Assembly (NCBI GenBank): GCA_029990205.1
Contig: JAPEKQ010000006.1
Span: 62,001 to 126,000 of the forward strand
From: a bacterium
Lineage (GTDB): Bacteria > Joyebacterota > Joyebacteria > Joyebacterales > Joyebacteraceae
Direction of reading: 5' to 3'
Length of the DNA stretch: 64,000 nt
A model generated the notes under the pieces. The model saw only the letters and a list, made by a program, of their open reading frames with translations, had not been told where the DNA came from and ran no database searches. Numbering within the stretch: the stretch's first letter is position 1; every line of letters starts with the position of its first letter. A program made the position numbers and the translations under genes. Shown piece by piece: positions 52,801 through 61,517 of this stretch.

Positions 52801-53523
52801 CTACTTCTTCACGTCCCACGTGATCTCGCCCGCCGACTCACACGCCGGGCAGCCCTTCCGGGCCGGGCATCCGGCGCAGTCCGGCTTCCGGGCGAAACAG
52901 GTGACGCGTCCGTGCCAGTTGATGTAGAGCGAGAAGTCGGCCTGACGGTTCCGAGGGATGATCTCCATCAGCTCGTGTTCGATCTTCACCGGATCCATCT
53001 GAGCCGTGAGTCCGAGTCGTCTCGTGATGCGGCGGAAGTGCGTATCGACGATGATCCCCTGTCCGCCGAACGCGTGCGTGATCAGGACGTTGGCCGACTT
53101 CCGGCCGAGTCCCCGGAGCGACGTGAGTTCCTCGAGCGTGCGTGGGACCTCGCCACCGAACTTCTCGATGACGTCGCGCGTGCTCTCCTTGATGGCCTTG
53201 GCCTTGTTTCGGAAGAACCCGGTGGGATGGACCTCTCTCTCGAGCGTCTTGATGTCCGCCGACGCCCAGTCCTCGGCGGACCGGTACTTCGTGAAGAGCG
53301 TCGCCGTCACCTCGTTGACGCGCGCATCGGTGCACTGCGCCGAGAGGATGGTCGCGACCATGAGTTCGAGCGGGGAGGAGTAGTTGAGCGGGATCGTCGC
53401 ATCCGGATACGCGCGCTTGAGACGCCTGAGCGTCAAGAGCGCCCGCTTCCTCAACTCCGGGACGGATTCGCCGAGTGGTCCGACGAGCTCGTCCTTCCTG
53501 CTCTTCGCGTTGCTTGCCGGCAT
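52801..53523 (-). CDS. nth: Endonuclease III
   Basis: 240 residues. The helix-hairpin-helix LRGLGRKSANVLI holds catalytic K142, and D160 follows in VDTHFRRI. Four cysteines (C209, C216, C219, C225; spacing C-x6-C-x2-C-x5-C) bind the 4Fe-4S cluster. This is a bifunctional glycosylase/AP lyase for oxidised pyrimidines. The ATG lies 3 nt after the iorB stop (TAG-GCG-ATG) and lacks its own good ribosome site, so it is probably translated by coupling. Confidence 0.92.
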   Translation of the reverse strand: MPASNAKSRKDELVGPLGESVPELRKRALLTLRRLKRAYPDATIPLNYSSPLELMVATILSAQCTDARVNEVTATLFTKYRSAEDWASADIKTLEREVHPTGFFRNKAKAIKESTRDVIEKFGGEVPRTLEELTSLRGLGRKSANVLITHAFGGQGIIVDTHFRRITRRLGLTAQMDPVKIEHELMEIIPRNRQADFSLYINWHGRVTCFARKPDCAGCPARKGCPACESAGEITWDVKK

Positions 53524-53526
53524 CGC

Positions 53527-54102
53527 CTATGCCGCGACCGCGCTTCGGCCCAGTTCGAAGGCTTTGACGTTGATCTCGACGGTCTTCTTCGGGACACGCG
53601 ACTCGATCGCCGCCCGCCACTCATCCATCGTGAAGTCGAGGAAGTGCGACATGGCGCCCAGCATCACGACGTTGACTGCGCGGATGTGGCCTGCTTCCTT
53701 CGCGAGCTTGAGCGCGTCGATACGGATCGTGCCCGGTGCGCGTTCGTCCATCTGCGAGTCGATGTCCTTCGGGTAGACCTCCTGGCCGCTCGGGACGATC
53801 TCCTGCGTGTTGACGATGATCTTCCCGCCGGGTGCCACCGCCTGGACCCAGCGGAGCGCCTCCATCTTCTCGAAGGAGACCAGCAGGTCCGCCTCGCCGG
53901 CCGTGATGACGGGGGAGTGGACCTCCTCGCCGAACCGGACGTGGCTGACGACCGACCCGCCGCGCTGCGCCATTCCGTGGACCTCGCTCTTCTTGACGTC
54001 GAGCCCCTTCGCGAGCGCGGCGTCCGAGAGGATCTCGCTGGCCAGGATGATCCCCTGACCGCCGACCCCCGCGATGAACACGTTCTTCGTCTTGCCTGCC
54101 AT
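53527..54102 (-). CDS. iorB: Indolepyruvate:ferredoxin oxidoreductase, beta subunit
   Basis: 191 residues with AAAGGAG before the ATG. The pyruvate-ferredoxin-oxidoreductase gamma-type fold is clear: FIAGVGGQGIILASEILSD, KKSEVHGMAQRGGSVVSHVRFG and VNVVMLGAMS. It pairs with IorA (24 bp upstream) to oxidise aryl pyruvates, made from aromatic amino acids, to aryl-acetyl-CoA while reducing ferredoxin. The enzyme suits an anaerobic amino-acid degrader. Confidence 0.9.
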   Translation of the reverse strand: MAGKTKNVFIAGVGGQGIILASEILSDAALAKGLDVKKSEVHGMAQRGGSVVSHVRFGEEVHSPVITAGEADLLVSFEKMEALRWVQAVAPGGKIIVNTQEIVPSGQEVYPKDIDSQMDERAPGTIRIDALKLAKEAGHIRAVNVVMLGAMSHFLDFTMDEWRAAIESRVPKKTVEINVKAFELGRSAVAA

Positions 54103-54126
54103 CAGTGACTCCTTTGGGGTTCGTCG

Positions 54127-55872
54127 TCAGGACTTCTCAGGGACGGATATCGCGTTCGACGGACAGACCTGCGCGCACATCGAACAGAGCTCGCCGACAC
54201 AGAAGAGCGGATTGATCGTCGCCTTCCCGGTCTCGTCCCTGCTGATCGACGGGCACCCAAGCCTCAGACAGAGCCCGCACGCCGTGCACTTGTCCCAGTC
54301 GACCGCGAGAGGCGTGCTCCAGGTCGAGCGGTCCAGCAGCGCGCACGGTCCCTCCATGATGAGGAGCGACGGCTCATCGTGGTTGATGGCCTCCTTGATG
54401 GCCTCCTTCACGGCCGTCACGTCGTACGCATCGACCTTCCGCGCGTCCTTGACGCCGAGCGCCTCGGCGAGCTTGAGGTAGTCGAGCTTGACCGTCGGCT
54501 CGCCCATCAGCGTCACACCCGTGCCCGGGTGGTGCTGGTGCCCCGTCATCGCTGTGATCGAGTTGTCGAGGATGATGACGGTGGTCGCGCCCTTGTTGTA
54601 GGCGACGTCGGCCAGACCGGTGATGCCGGAGTGGACGAACGTCGAGTCGCCGATGACGGCGACCATCTTCTTCGCGAAGTCCCTTCCGCGCGCCTTCTCC
54701 ATCCCGAGCGAGTTGCCGATCGATGCGCCCATGCAGATGCACGTGTCGATCCCGTTGAGAGGAGGCATCACGCCGAGCGTGTAGCAGCCGATGTCGGACG
54801 TCGAGCCGATCCCGAGCCGGTTGAGCATGAAGAACGTGCTCCGGTGCGGGCAGCCCGGACAGAGCACCGGCGGTCTCGCCGGGACCTTGGCCTTCTCGCC
54901 GCTGGTGTCCTCGCCGCTCACGGCGTCACGGATGATCCGCTGGTTGAGCTCACCGCAGATCGGGATGCGCTCCTTGCCGACGATGTTGGTGATGCCGATG
55001 TAGCGCATCTGCTCCTCGATGAACGGTTCGTTCTCCTCGACGACGTAGACGGTGTCGAAGCGCTTGCTGAACTCGGTGACGAGTTTGGCGGGGAACGGGA
55101 AGCTCATCCCGAGCTTGAGGAAGGTCGCACCCGGGAACGCGTCCCGCGCGTACTCGTACGAGATGCCGCTCGAGATGACGCCCACCTTCGGGTCGCCCTC
55201 GATGATCTTGTTCATCGGAGAGGTCTCCGCGAACTCGGCAAGCGCCTTGAGACGCTCCTCGACCTTCACGTGGAGCCTGCGCGCGTGCGCCGGGATGACA
55301 ACGCGGCGGGAGGTGTCCTTTTCGTAGTCCTTGAGCGGGACCTCGACGCGTTCGCCGAGCTCCACCGGCGTCTTCGCGTGCGAGATGCGTGTCGAGATGC
55401 GGAAGAGAACGGGTGTGCCGAACTGCTCCGAGATGTCGAGCGCGTGCCCGATGAAGTCCTTCACATCCTGTGAGTTCGATGGCTCGACGAGCGGGATCTT
55501 TGCGAACTTCGCGAAGTACCGATTGTCCTGCTCGTTCTGCGAGGAGTGCATGCCCGGGTCGTCGGCGGTCACGATCACGAACCCGCCGTCGCCGCCGACC
55601 GAGGTCGATGTCATGAGCGGGTCGGCCGCGACATTCAGCCCCACGTGCTTCATCGCCACCATCGTCCTGGCGCCGCCGAACACCGCACCCATTGCCACCT
55701 CGAACGCCACCTTCTCGTTCGGCGACCACTGGCAGTAGACGTCGTCCTTGTACTTCACGACGTTCTCGAGGATCTCCGTGCTCGGGGTTCCCGGGTAGGC
55801 CACCGCGACCCTCACGCCATGCTCGTAGCAGCCACGCGCGACGGCCTCGTTCCCTGAGAGTAGGACGCGCAT
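54127..55872 (-). CDS. iorA: Indolepyruvate:ferredoxin oxidoreductase, alpha subunit
   Basis: 581 residues, AAGGAGG before the ATG. The pyrimidine-binding domain begins with SGNEAVARGCYEHGV and AYPGTPSTEI, and includes MKHVGLNVAADPLM. The central TPP-binding part has LCPGCPHRSTFF, GDSTFVHSGITGL and DNSITAMTGHQHHPG. The C-terminal ferredoxin domain carries eight cysteines (CTACGLCLRLGCPS and CVGELCSMCAQVCP) for two 4Fe-4S clusters. The length is typical for IorA. Together with iorB it forms a complete enzyme. Confidence 0.93.
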   Translation of the reverse strand: MRVLLSGNEAVARGCYEHGVRVAVAYPGTPSTEILENVVKYKDDVYCQWSPNEKVAFEVAMGAVFGGARTMVAMKHVGLNVAADPLMTSTSVGGDGGFVIVTADDPGMHSSQNEQDNRYFAKFAKIPLVEPSNSQDVKDFIGHALDISEQFGTPVLFRISTRISHAKTPVELGERVEVPLKDYEKDTSRRVVIPAHARRLHVKVEERLKALAEFAETSPMNKIIEGDPKVGVISSGISYEYARDAFPGATFLKLGMSFPFPAKLVTEFSKRFDTVYVVEENEPFIEEQMRYIGITNIVGKERIPICGELNQRIIRDAVSGEDTSGEKAKVPARPPVLCPGCPHRSTFFMLNRLGIGSTSDIGCYTLGVMPPLNGIDTCICMGASIGNSLGMEKARGRDFAKKMVAVIGDSTFVHSGITGLADVAYNKGATTVIILDNSITAMTGHQHHPGTGVTLMGEPTVKLDYLKLAEALGVKDARKVDAYDVTAVKEAIKEAINHDEPSLLIMEGPCALLDRSTWSTPLAVDWDKCTACGLCLRLGCPSISRDETGKATINPLFCVGELCSMCAQVCPSNAISVPEKS

Positions 55873-55983
55873 TCGCCCTCCTTACCGCTGCCCCGCGTGT
55901 GAGCGGGACGCAGTTCGTGACGGGTCGCGGACCCTCGGGTCGGCGACCTTGTGAGTTTGTTCGGTGACTCGGTTGGACGTATT

Positions 55984-56015
55984 CAGCCCCACGATTCTAC
56001 CGAGTCGTGGGGCTG
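55984..56015 (-). terminator. Hairpin downstream of the Big_5 lipoprotein gene
   Basis: A perfect 11-bp stem (55984-55994 with 56005-56015) around a 10-nt loop. There is no T-run on exit, so it may act as a transcript stabiliser or a weak terminator. Confidence 0.42.
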
Positions 56016-56050
56016 GAGTAAAGGCGTGGATGGGCTGAAATCGGGTCGTT

Positions 56051-57199
56051 CTAGTCGATCAGGGCGATGTTCAGGGAGTAGTCGACGTCGTCCGCCCAGA
56101 ACTGCACGCGGTACGTGGCTGTGCCGGACTCCGTGGCGGTCACCTGGCCGACAATGGGGCTGTCGGTACCTGAGTAGGTGAAGTGGTCGCCGGCAGGCGG
56201 CTTGAAGTTGATCGCCCTGAATTCCGATTCGCCGGCGGGGACCGTTGCGTCCAGGGTCACCGTGAGTGTCTGCCCGGCGACCATGTCGATGGTGTAGTGA
56301 TCCTTATCGAGATAGCACGCGGAGAGCCCCGTGTGCAGTCCGGTCGTGATCGGGGCCGCCTCGTCGGGGAAATCATTGTCCTCGTACTCGTCGTCGGCGC
56401 ACGGCTCGCTGTCGGCGACCTCGAGGTCGTAGAGGACATACTCGTCCGAGACGAGGCCATAGCTGGAGTATATCTCGCAGTAGTACGTCCCCGGGCTGAA
56501 GCTGAACGAGAAGTTCGGCGTCTGGCCGGCCTCAGCGCTTGTGCCATGCGTCGCGTAGTACTCGCCGTCTGCCCGCATGAAGTGGATCTGCCATCCCGGC
56601 CAGCGCACCTGGTCGTCCGGTGCGTGCTTGATGGGAGTTGCGAACGTCACCTCTCGGCGCTCCGTGAGTGTGAACTCGTAGGTGTCCTTGTCGTCCTCGA
56701 TCGCGGTGAGCGTGTAGAAGGTCACGCCGAGTTCGACCGGCGATGCGGTCGCGATGTTCTGGTTCGGCTCCATCGCATCGTCAAGGTGATCGACATCCAT
56801 CGGTCCCGTTTGGAACGAGAGCGTCTCGCGCCGCGCCGGGTTGCCCGCGGCATCCGTCACGTCTTCGGTGATGACGGCCTCGTGCCACGTCGATGCCGCA
56901 TAGAGTGTGTCCGGGGTGATCGTCGCGGTGCGCGATGACTCGTCGTACTGCACGTGCGGAAGCGCCGCGCGTCCGCCGAGCAGCAGCGTCGTGTCGTTGA
57001 TGGTCGAGGCGTCCATCGCCTCGGAGAACGTGATCTCGACCGACTGGACCAGGCTCTGGTCCGTTGAGCCGTCCGGCGGGTCCGCCGAAGCGACGGTCGG
57101 GGGCTGCGTGTCGCCCGGGTCGGAACCGCCGCTGGAGCTGCAGGATACGAGGGCCGTGGCCAGCAGCAGAGACAGAAGAACCGCGAGGGTGCGTCTCAC
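56051..57199 (-). CDS. Lipoprotein with Big_5 (SbsA Ig-like) domain
   Basis: 382 residues from a GTG at 57199; AAGGAGG is 6 nt upstream, while the TTG at 57205 directly abuts that site and is unlikely. The lipobox is ALVSC with C20. Residues about 30-130 are an SbsA Ig-like domain (TQPPTVASADPPDGSTDQS; ITFSEAMDASTI). Two pre-peptidase-type beta domains follow, each with the DxxEPNQ or DDEYEDND opening (about 140-245 and 265-382). It is a surface or periplasmic lipoprotein with no visible enzyme function, 55 bp after glnA. Confidence 0.8.
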   Translation of the reverse strand: MRRTLAVLLSLLLATALVSCSSSGGSDPGDTQPPTVASADPPDGSTDQSLVQSVEITFSEAMDASTINDTTLLLGGRAALPHVQYDESSRTATITPDTLYAASTWHEAVITEDVTDAAGNPARRETLSFQTGPMDVDHLDDAMEPNQNIATASPVELGVTFYTLTAIEDDKDTYEFTLTERREVTFATPIKHAPDDQVRWPGWQIHFMRADGEYYATHGTSAEAGQTPNFSFSFSPGTYYCEIYSSYGLVSDEYVLYDLEVADSEPCADDEYEDNDFPDEAAPITTGLHTGLSACYLDKDHYTIDMVAGQTLTVTLDATVPAGESEFRAINFKPPAGDHFTYSGTDSPIVGQVTATESGTATYRVQFWADDVDYSLNIALID

Positions 57200-57254
57200 C
57201 GTCAACCTCCTTGGGTGGCAGATGTCGTAGTTTGGCAGCCGTCGTCATCCGGCG

Positions 57255-58571
57255 CTACAGTACCGGCAGGTCCTTTTCCATCTCGAACTGCGTGATGTAG
57301 CCGCGGTATTCATCCCAGAGCGCGGTCTTGTTTCTGAGGAGCTTGTCGAACATCTCCTGCCCGAGCGTCTCGGGGAGGAGGTCGCTCTTCCTGGCTGCGC
57401 CGACGGCCTCGCCGAGGCTGCCCGGGAGGATGCTGATGCCGTGGTCTTCGCGCTCCGCTGCGTTCATCCCGAAGATGTTCTCCTCGATCGGCTCGCGGCA
57501 CTCATAGCCATCCTCGATGCCCTTGAGGCCGGCGGCAAGCTGGACGGCGAACGCGAGATACGGGTTGCACGCCGCGTCCGGACAGCGGAGCTCGATGCGC
57601 GTCGAGAGGTCGTGACCGCGCCGGTACTGCGGGACGCGCACGAGCGTCGAACGGTTCTGCTGCGCCCACGAGACGTAGACGGGCGCCTCGTATCCGGGCA
57701 CCAGACGCTTGTACGAATTGACCCACTGGTCGGTGATGAGCGCGATCTCGCGCGCGTGCCTGAGCAGCCCCTCGAGGTACGCCCGCGCGATGTCCGAGAG
57801 ATGGTAGACCCCGTCCTTGTCGAAGAAGACGTTCTTCTTGCCCTTGAAGATCGACTGGTGCGTATGCATCCCGCTGCCGTTCTCTCCGTAGATCGGCTTC
57901 GGCATGAACGTGGCGTGGACGCCCTCCTTGCGCGCGACCTCCTTGATGAGGAGCTTGGCCATGATCGTGTCGTCGGCCATCCTCAGGGCGTCGGTGTACT
58001 TCAGGTCGAGCTCGTGCTGCGACGGCGCGACCTCGTGGTGCGAGTACTCGATCGGGATGCCGATGGCGTGGAGCGCGTTGATCGTCTTCTTGCGGAGCTC
58101 CTCACCGAGGTCCGGCGGCTGGAGATCGAAGTAGCCGGCGTGATCGAGGACCTCGGGGTACTCGGAGTTGGTGAAGTAGAAGTACTCGAGCTCGGTTCCG
58201 ACCATGAACCGCCACTTCTTCGATTCGAGTCGACTCAGAACGCGCCTCAGCACGAACCGGGGGTCGCCCTCGTAGGGCCGGCCGTCGGGGAGGAGGATGT
58301 CGCAGAACATCAATCCCTCGACGTCTCCGTCGTGCCACGTGACGAGCTTGAACGTCTCGGGATCGGGCATCGCGATCATGTCGCTCTCGTAGATGCGCGT
58401 GAACCCCTCGATCGATGAACCATCGAAGCCCTTGCCGTTCCTGAGCGCGCCCTCGAGCTCATCGGCGGGTATCTGGATGCACTTCGGGAAGCCCGCGATG
58501 TCGGTGAACATCAGACGCATGAAGCCGATCTTGTTCTTCTTGACGGTGGCGAGGATCTTCTCCCTCGTCAT
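57255..58571 (-). CDS. glnA: Glutamine synthetase, type I-alpha
   Basis: 438 residues from the ATG at 58571 with GGAAGGAG upstream. Signatures present: FDGSSIEGF, GTELEYF, HHEVAPSQHELDLKY, GSGMHTHQS and NRSTLVRVP. The region that carries the adenylylation Tyr in type I-beta enzymes reads NIFGMNAAER, with Phe, so this enzyme is not controlled by adenylylation. Regulation by feedback inhibition is expected for the alpha type. It assimilates ammonia into glutamine and lies 32 bp after rmlB. Confidence 0.94.
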   Translation of the reverse strand: MTREKILATVKKNKIGFMRLMFTDIAGFPKCIQIPADELEGALRNGKGFDGSSIEGFTRIYESDMIAMPDPETFKLVTWHDGDVEGLMFCDILLPDGRPYEGDPRFVLRRVLSRLESKKWRFMVGTELEYFYFTNSEYPEVLDHAGYFDLQPPDLGEELRKKTINALHAIGIPIEYSHHEVAPSQHELDLKYTDALRMADDTIMAKLLIKEVARKEGVHATFMPKPIYGENGSGMHTHQSIFKGKKNVFFDKDGVYHLSDIARAYLEGLLRHAREIALITDQWVNSYKRLVPGYEAPVYVSWAQQNRSTLVRVPQYRRGHDLSTRIELRCPDAACNPYLAFAVQLAAGLKGIEDGYECREPIEENIFGMNAAEREDHGISILPGSLGEAVGAARKSDLLPETLGQEMFDKLLRNKTALWDEYRGYITQFEMEKDLPVL

Positions 58572-58603
58572 GCTGGTGCTCCTTCCGCGTCCTGGCCCGC
58601 TTC

Positions 58604-59623
58604 TCAGGCGGCGCCCGCCTCGTCGAGTCGCTCCCGATACTGTCGCTCGTAGTACTCCCTGAACTCCCCGGACTTCAGAGGCTTCCACCACGCCTCGTTG
58701 GCAACGTACCAGCGGACGGTGTCGAGAATGGCCGCCTTGGTGCCGAACTCCGGTTCCCATCCGAGTCTTCTCAGTTTCGTTGCGTCGATGGCGTATCGCA
58801 CGTCGTGACCGGCGCGGTCGCGCACGTGCTTGATCAGTGTCTCGGGTTTGCCGAGCTCCTCGAGGATGAGATGGGTCATCTCGATGTTCTTCATGTGGTT
58901 GCCGGCGCCGACGTTGTAGACCTCGCCGGGCACGCCGCGCGCGAGCAGGAGCTCGATCCCGCTGCAGTGGTCGAGGACGTGCGTGTAGTCGCGCTCCTGG
59001 AGCCCGTCGCCGTAGAGCGGGAGCGGCAGATCCTCGATGGCGTTGGTCGTGAAGAGCGGGATGACCTTCTCGGGGTACTGATTCGGTCCGACGTTGTTGG
59101 CGCCGCGCGAGACGATGACGGGGAAGTCGTAGGTCTCGAAGTAGGAGCGGGCGAGGAGCTCACCGCCGGCCTTGCTTGCCGAGTACGGATTGCGCGGATT
59201 GAGACGGTCCTCCTCGGTGAACGCGCAGTCGAGCGTCGGTCCGTAGACCTCGTCCGTGCTGATCTGGATGAACCGCGAGACGTCCGCGGCGCGCGCGGCC
59301 TCGAGCAGGACGTGGACGCCGAAGACGTCCGTCTTCAGGAATCCGGCCGGGTCGCCGATCGAGCGGTCGACGTGCGTCTCCGCCGCGAAGTTCACGACCG
59401 CGTCGCAGCCGCGCATCGCGGTGGCCACCACAGCTTCGTCGCAGATGTCGCCGTGGACGAAGCGGTAGCGCTCATCGCTCTCGACGTCGTGGAGGTTCTC
59501 GAGATTGCCCGCATAGGTGAGCTTGTCGAGGTTGACGATCTCGCAGTCCGGATGTCTGGCGAGGTAGAGCTTGATGAAGTTGCTGCCGATGAAGCCGGCG
59601 CCGCCGGTCACGAGAATGCGCAT
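58604..59623 (-). CDS. rmlB: dTDP-glucose 4,6-dehydratase
   Basis: 339 residues, GGGAGGAAC before the ATG. The NAD site is TGGAGFIGSNF (6-16), the catalytic triad region is STDEVYGP (122-129), and Y147-x3-K151 lies in NPYSASK. It converts dTDP-glucose to dTDP-4-keto-6-deoxyglucose for deoxysugar (for example rhamnose) synthesis. The other rml genes are not adjacent. A good promoter stands upstream. Confidence 0.92.
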   Translation of the reverse strand: MRILVTGGAGFIGSNFIKLYLARHPDCEIVNLDKLTYAGNLENLHDVESDERYRFVHGDICDEAVVATAMRGCDAVVNFAAETHVDRSIGDPAGFLKTDVFGVHVLLEAARAADVSRFIQISTDEVYGPTLDCAFTEEDRLNPRNPYSASKAGGELLARSYFETYDFPVIVSRGANNVGPNQYPEKVIPLFTTNAIEDLPLPLYGDGLQERDYTHVLDHCSGIELLLARGVPGEVYNVGAGNHMKNIEMTHLILEELGKPETLIKHVRDRAGHDVRYAIDATKLRRLGWEPEFGTKAAILDTVRWYVANEAWWKPLKSGEFREYYERQYRERLDEAGAA

Positions 59624-59684
59624 CGTTCCTCCCGATGTCTCCAGGCGAGGTCATTGCTTCAGCTGTAGGGAGCAGTTGCGCGTG

Positions 59685-59713
59685 ATTCTAGCCCCATGCG
59701 CGGTGCGGGTCAA
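59685..59713 (-). promoter_or_regulatory. Sigma-70-type promoter of rmlB
   Basis: Minus strand: TTGACC (59708-59713), 17-bp spacer, TAGAAT (59685-59690), about 60 nt before the ATG. Confidence 0.65.
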
Positions 59714-59729
59714 GGGTCCCGGAGCGCCC

Positions 59730-59758
59730 TTGAAACGGGCCACCGGACGGGGTATCAT
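59730..59758 (+). promoter_or_regulatory. Sigma-70-type promoter of the P5C dehydrogenase gene
   Basis: TTGAAA (59730-59735), 17-bp spacer, TATCAT (59753-59758), about 64 nt before the GTG start. It is back-to-back with the rmlB promoter. Confidence 0.72.
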
Positions 59759-59821
59759 ATTCGGTCGTACCGCAGATGAAATCCGGAGTCACAGAGGGCT
59801 TCCAGACGCAAGGAGTGGATC

Positions 59822-61378
59822 GTGAGACCACCGTTTGAGAACTGCGACGTCTACACGTTCGAGGATGAGAAGCTTAGGAATGAGATGAAGGACGCCATCG
59901 CGATGGTCGCCGCTCAGGCAGGCAAGGAGTACGACCTCATCATCGGCGGAGAGTACGTCAAGGGCGACGGCACCTTCAACACGATCAACCCGTCCGAGCA
60001 GACGCAGGTGCTCGGGGTGTTCCAGAAGGCAACGCCCGACCTCGCCACGAAGGCTATCGAAGTGGCCGACACCGCGTTCGAGCAGTGGAGCCGCAAGCTT
60101 CCCTCCGAGCGCGCCGAGTACGTCTTCCGCGCGGCCGAGGTGATGAAGCGTCGCCGTCTGGAGCTGGGTGCGACGATGGTGCTCGAGGAAGGGAAGAACT
60201 GGGTCGAGGCCGATGCCGATGTCTGCGAGGCCATCGACTTCCTCGAGTTCTACGCGCGCGAGGCGCTCCGCTACGCCGAGCCTCAGCCGCTCACACCGAT
60301 CCCTGGCGAGCAGAACTCGTACTCGTACATCCCGCTCGGCGTGGGTGTCGTCATCCCGCCGTGGAACTTCCCGCTCGCGATCCTCGTCGGCATGACCACC
60401 GCGGCGTTCGTCGCCGGCAACACGGTCGTCCTCAAGCCCTCGAGCGACTCGCCGCTGATCGGTCAGAAGTTCATGGAGATCCTCGAAGAGGTGAAGCTGC
60501 CGGCCGGCGTCGTCAACTTCGTCACCGGAAGCGGCGGTTCGATCGGCGATACGATCGTCGGACACCCGCGGACGCGGTTCATCTCCTTCACCGGTTCGCG
60601 CGAGGTCGGGCTCGGTATCGTCGAGCTCGCCGCGAAGACGCAGCCGGGTCAGATCTGGATCAAGCGCGTGGTCGCGGAGATGGGCGGCAAGGACGCCATC
60701 GTCGTCGACTCCGAGGCGGACATCGACGCCGCGGCGTGGGGCACCGCTGTCGCCGCGTTCGGGTTCCAGGGCCAGAAGTGCTCGGCCTGCTCGCGCGCCA
60801 TCGTTGACGCCTCCGTCTATGATGAGTTCCTCGAGAAGCTGGTCGCCGAGACCAAGAAGATCGTGGTCGGTCCGGTCACCGAGCAGAAGAACTGGATGGG
60901 TCCGGTCATCAACAAGCGCGCGATGGATTCGATCCTCAAGTACGCGGAGATCGGTGTGAAGGAAGGCGGACGCCTGATGTGTGGTGGCAAGGCCGCCGAG
61001 GGCGTGGGCGACGGGTTCTTCATCGAGCCGACCATCATCGCTGACGTGAAGTCGCGCGACACCATCGGGCAGGAGGAGATCTTCGGCCCGGTCTGCGCGG
61101 TGATCAAGGCGCAGGACTTCGACGACGCGCTCCGCATCGCCAACGACACCGAGTACGGCCTCACGGGCGCTCTCTACTCGGCCAACCGCGAGAAGCTCGA
61201 CCGCGCGAGGCAGGAGTTCCACGTCGGCAACCTCTATCTGAACCGCAAGTGCACGGGCGCGCTGGTCGACGTGCACCCGTTCGGCGGGTTCAACATGTCG
61301 GGCACCGACTCGAAGGCCGGCAGCCGCGACTACCTGCTGCTCTTCATGCAGGGCAAGTCGATCACCGAGAAGGTGTAG
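59822..61378 (+). CDS. rocA: L-glutamate gamma-semialdehyde (1-pyrroline-5-carboxylate) dehydrogenase
   Basis: 518 residues from a GTG with AAGGAG upstream. This is the stand-alone (RocA/PruA2-type) form with no proline dehydrogenase domain. Aldehyde dehydrogenase motifs: PPWNFPLAI, FTGSREVGLG, E286 (VVAEMGGKDA) and C320 (FQGQKCSACSR). The N-terminal PPFENCDVYTFED and the C-terminal SGTDSKAGSRDYLLLFMQ are typical of this branch. It oxidises glutamate semialdehyde to glutamate with NAD. It converges with a PutP-type symporter, so proline (or ornithine/arginine) catabolism is the likely setting. Confidence 0.9.
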   Translation: MRPPFENCDVYTFEDEKLRNEMKDAIAMVAAQAGKEYDLIIGGEYVKGDGTFNTINPSEQTQVLGVFQKATPDLATKAIEVADTAFEQWSRKLPSERAEYVFRAAEVMKRRRLELGATMVLEEGKNWVEADADVCEAIDFLEFYAREALRYAEPQPLTPIPGEQNSYSYIPLGVGVVIPPWNFPLAILVGMTTAAFVAGNTVVLKPSSDSPLIGQKFMEILEEVKLPAGVVNFVTGSGGSIGDTIVGHPRTRFISFTGSREVGLGIVELAAKTQPGQIWIKRVVAEMGGKDAIVVDSEADIDAAAWGTAVAAFGFQGQKCSACSRAIVDASVYDEFLEKLVAETKKIVVGPVTEQKNWMGPVINKRAMDSILKYAEIGVKEGGRLMCGGKAAEGVGDGFFIEPTIIADVKSRDTIGQEEIFGPVCAVIKAQDFDDALRIANDTEYGLTGALYSANREKLDRARQEFHVGNLYLNRKCTGALVDVHPFGGFNMSGTDSKAGSRDYLLLFMQGKSITEKV

Positions 61379-61452
61379 AGCGCTCGTTGGAGGCGGCGGG
61401 CCGATCACCCAGATAGTGTGTGGTCCGACGCATGGCAGCAAGGCAAACGAAA

Positions 61453-61480
61453 GGGGCGGCCCTCGGGCCGCCCCTTCTTG
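61453..61480. terminator. Bidirectional intrinsic terminator
   Basis: A perfect 9-bp stem GGGGCGGCC (61453-61461) with GGCCGCCCC (61466-61474), loop CTCG, then TTCTTG on the plus strand and CGTTTGCC-type sequence on the minus strand. It lies between the convergent P5C dehydrogenase and saccharopine-type genes. Confidence 0.7.
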
Positions 61481-61517
61481 TGTTCGGCACTCGTTTGCGG
61501 GAGCTCCCTGCCGCGCC

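Noticed and set aside
58572-58760. Upstream extension of glutamine synthetase by 63 residues
   Set aside because: It is Arg/Gly-rich, overlaps rmlB, and the ATG at 58571 has GGAAGGAG and matches the family N-terminus.
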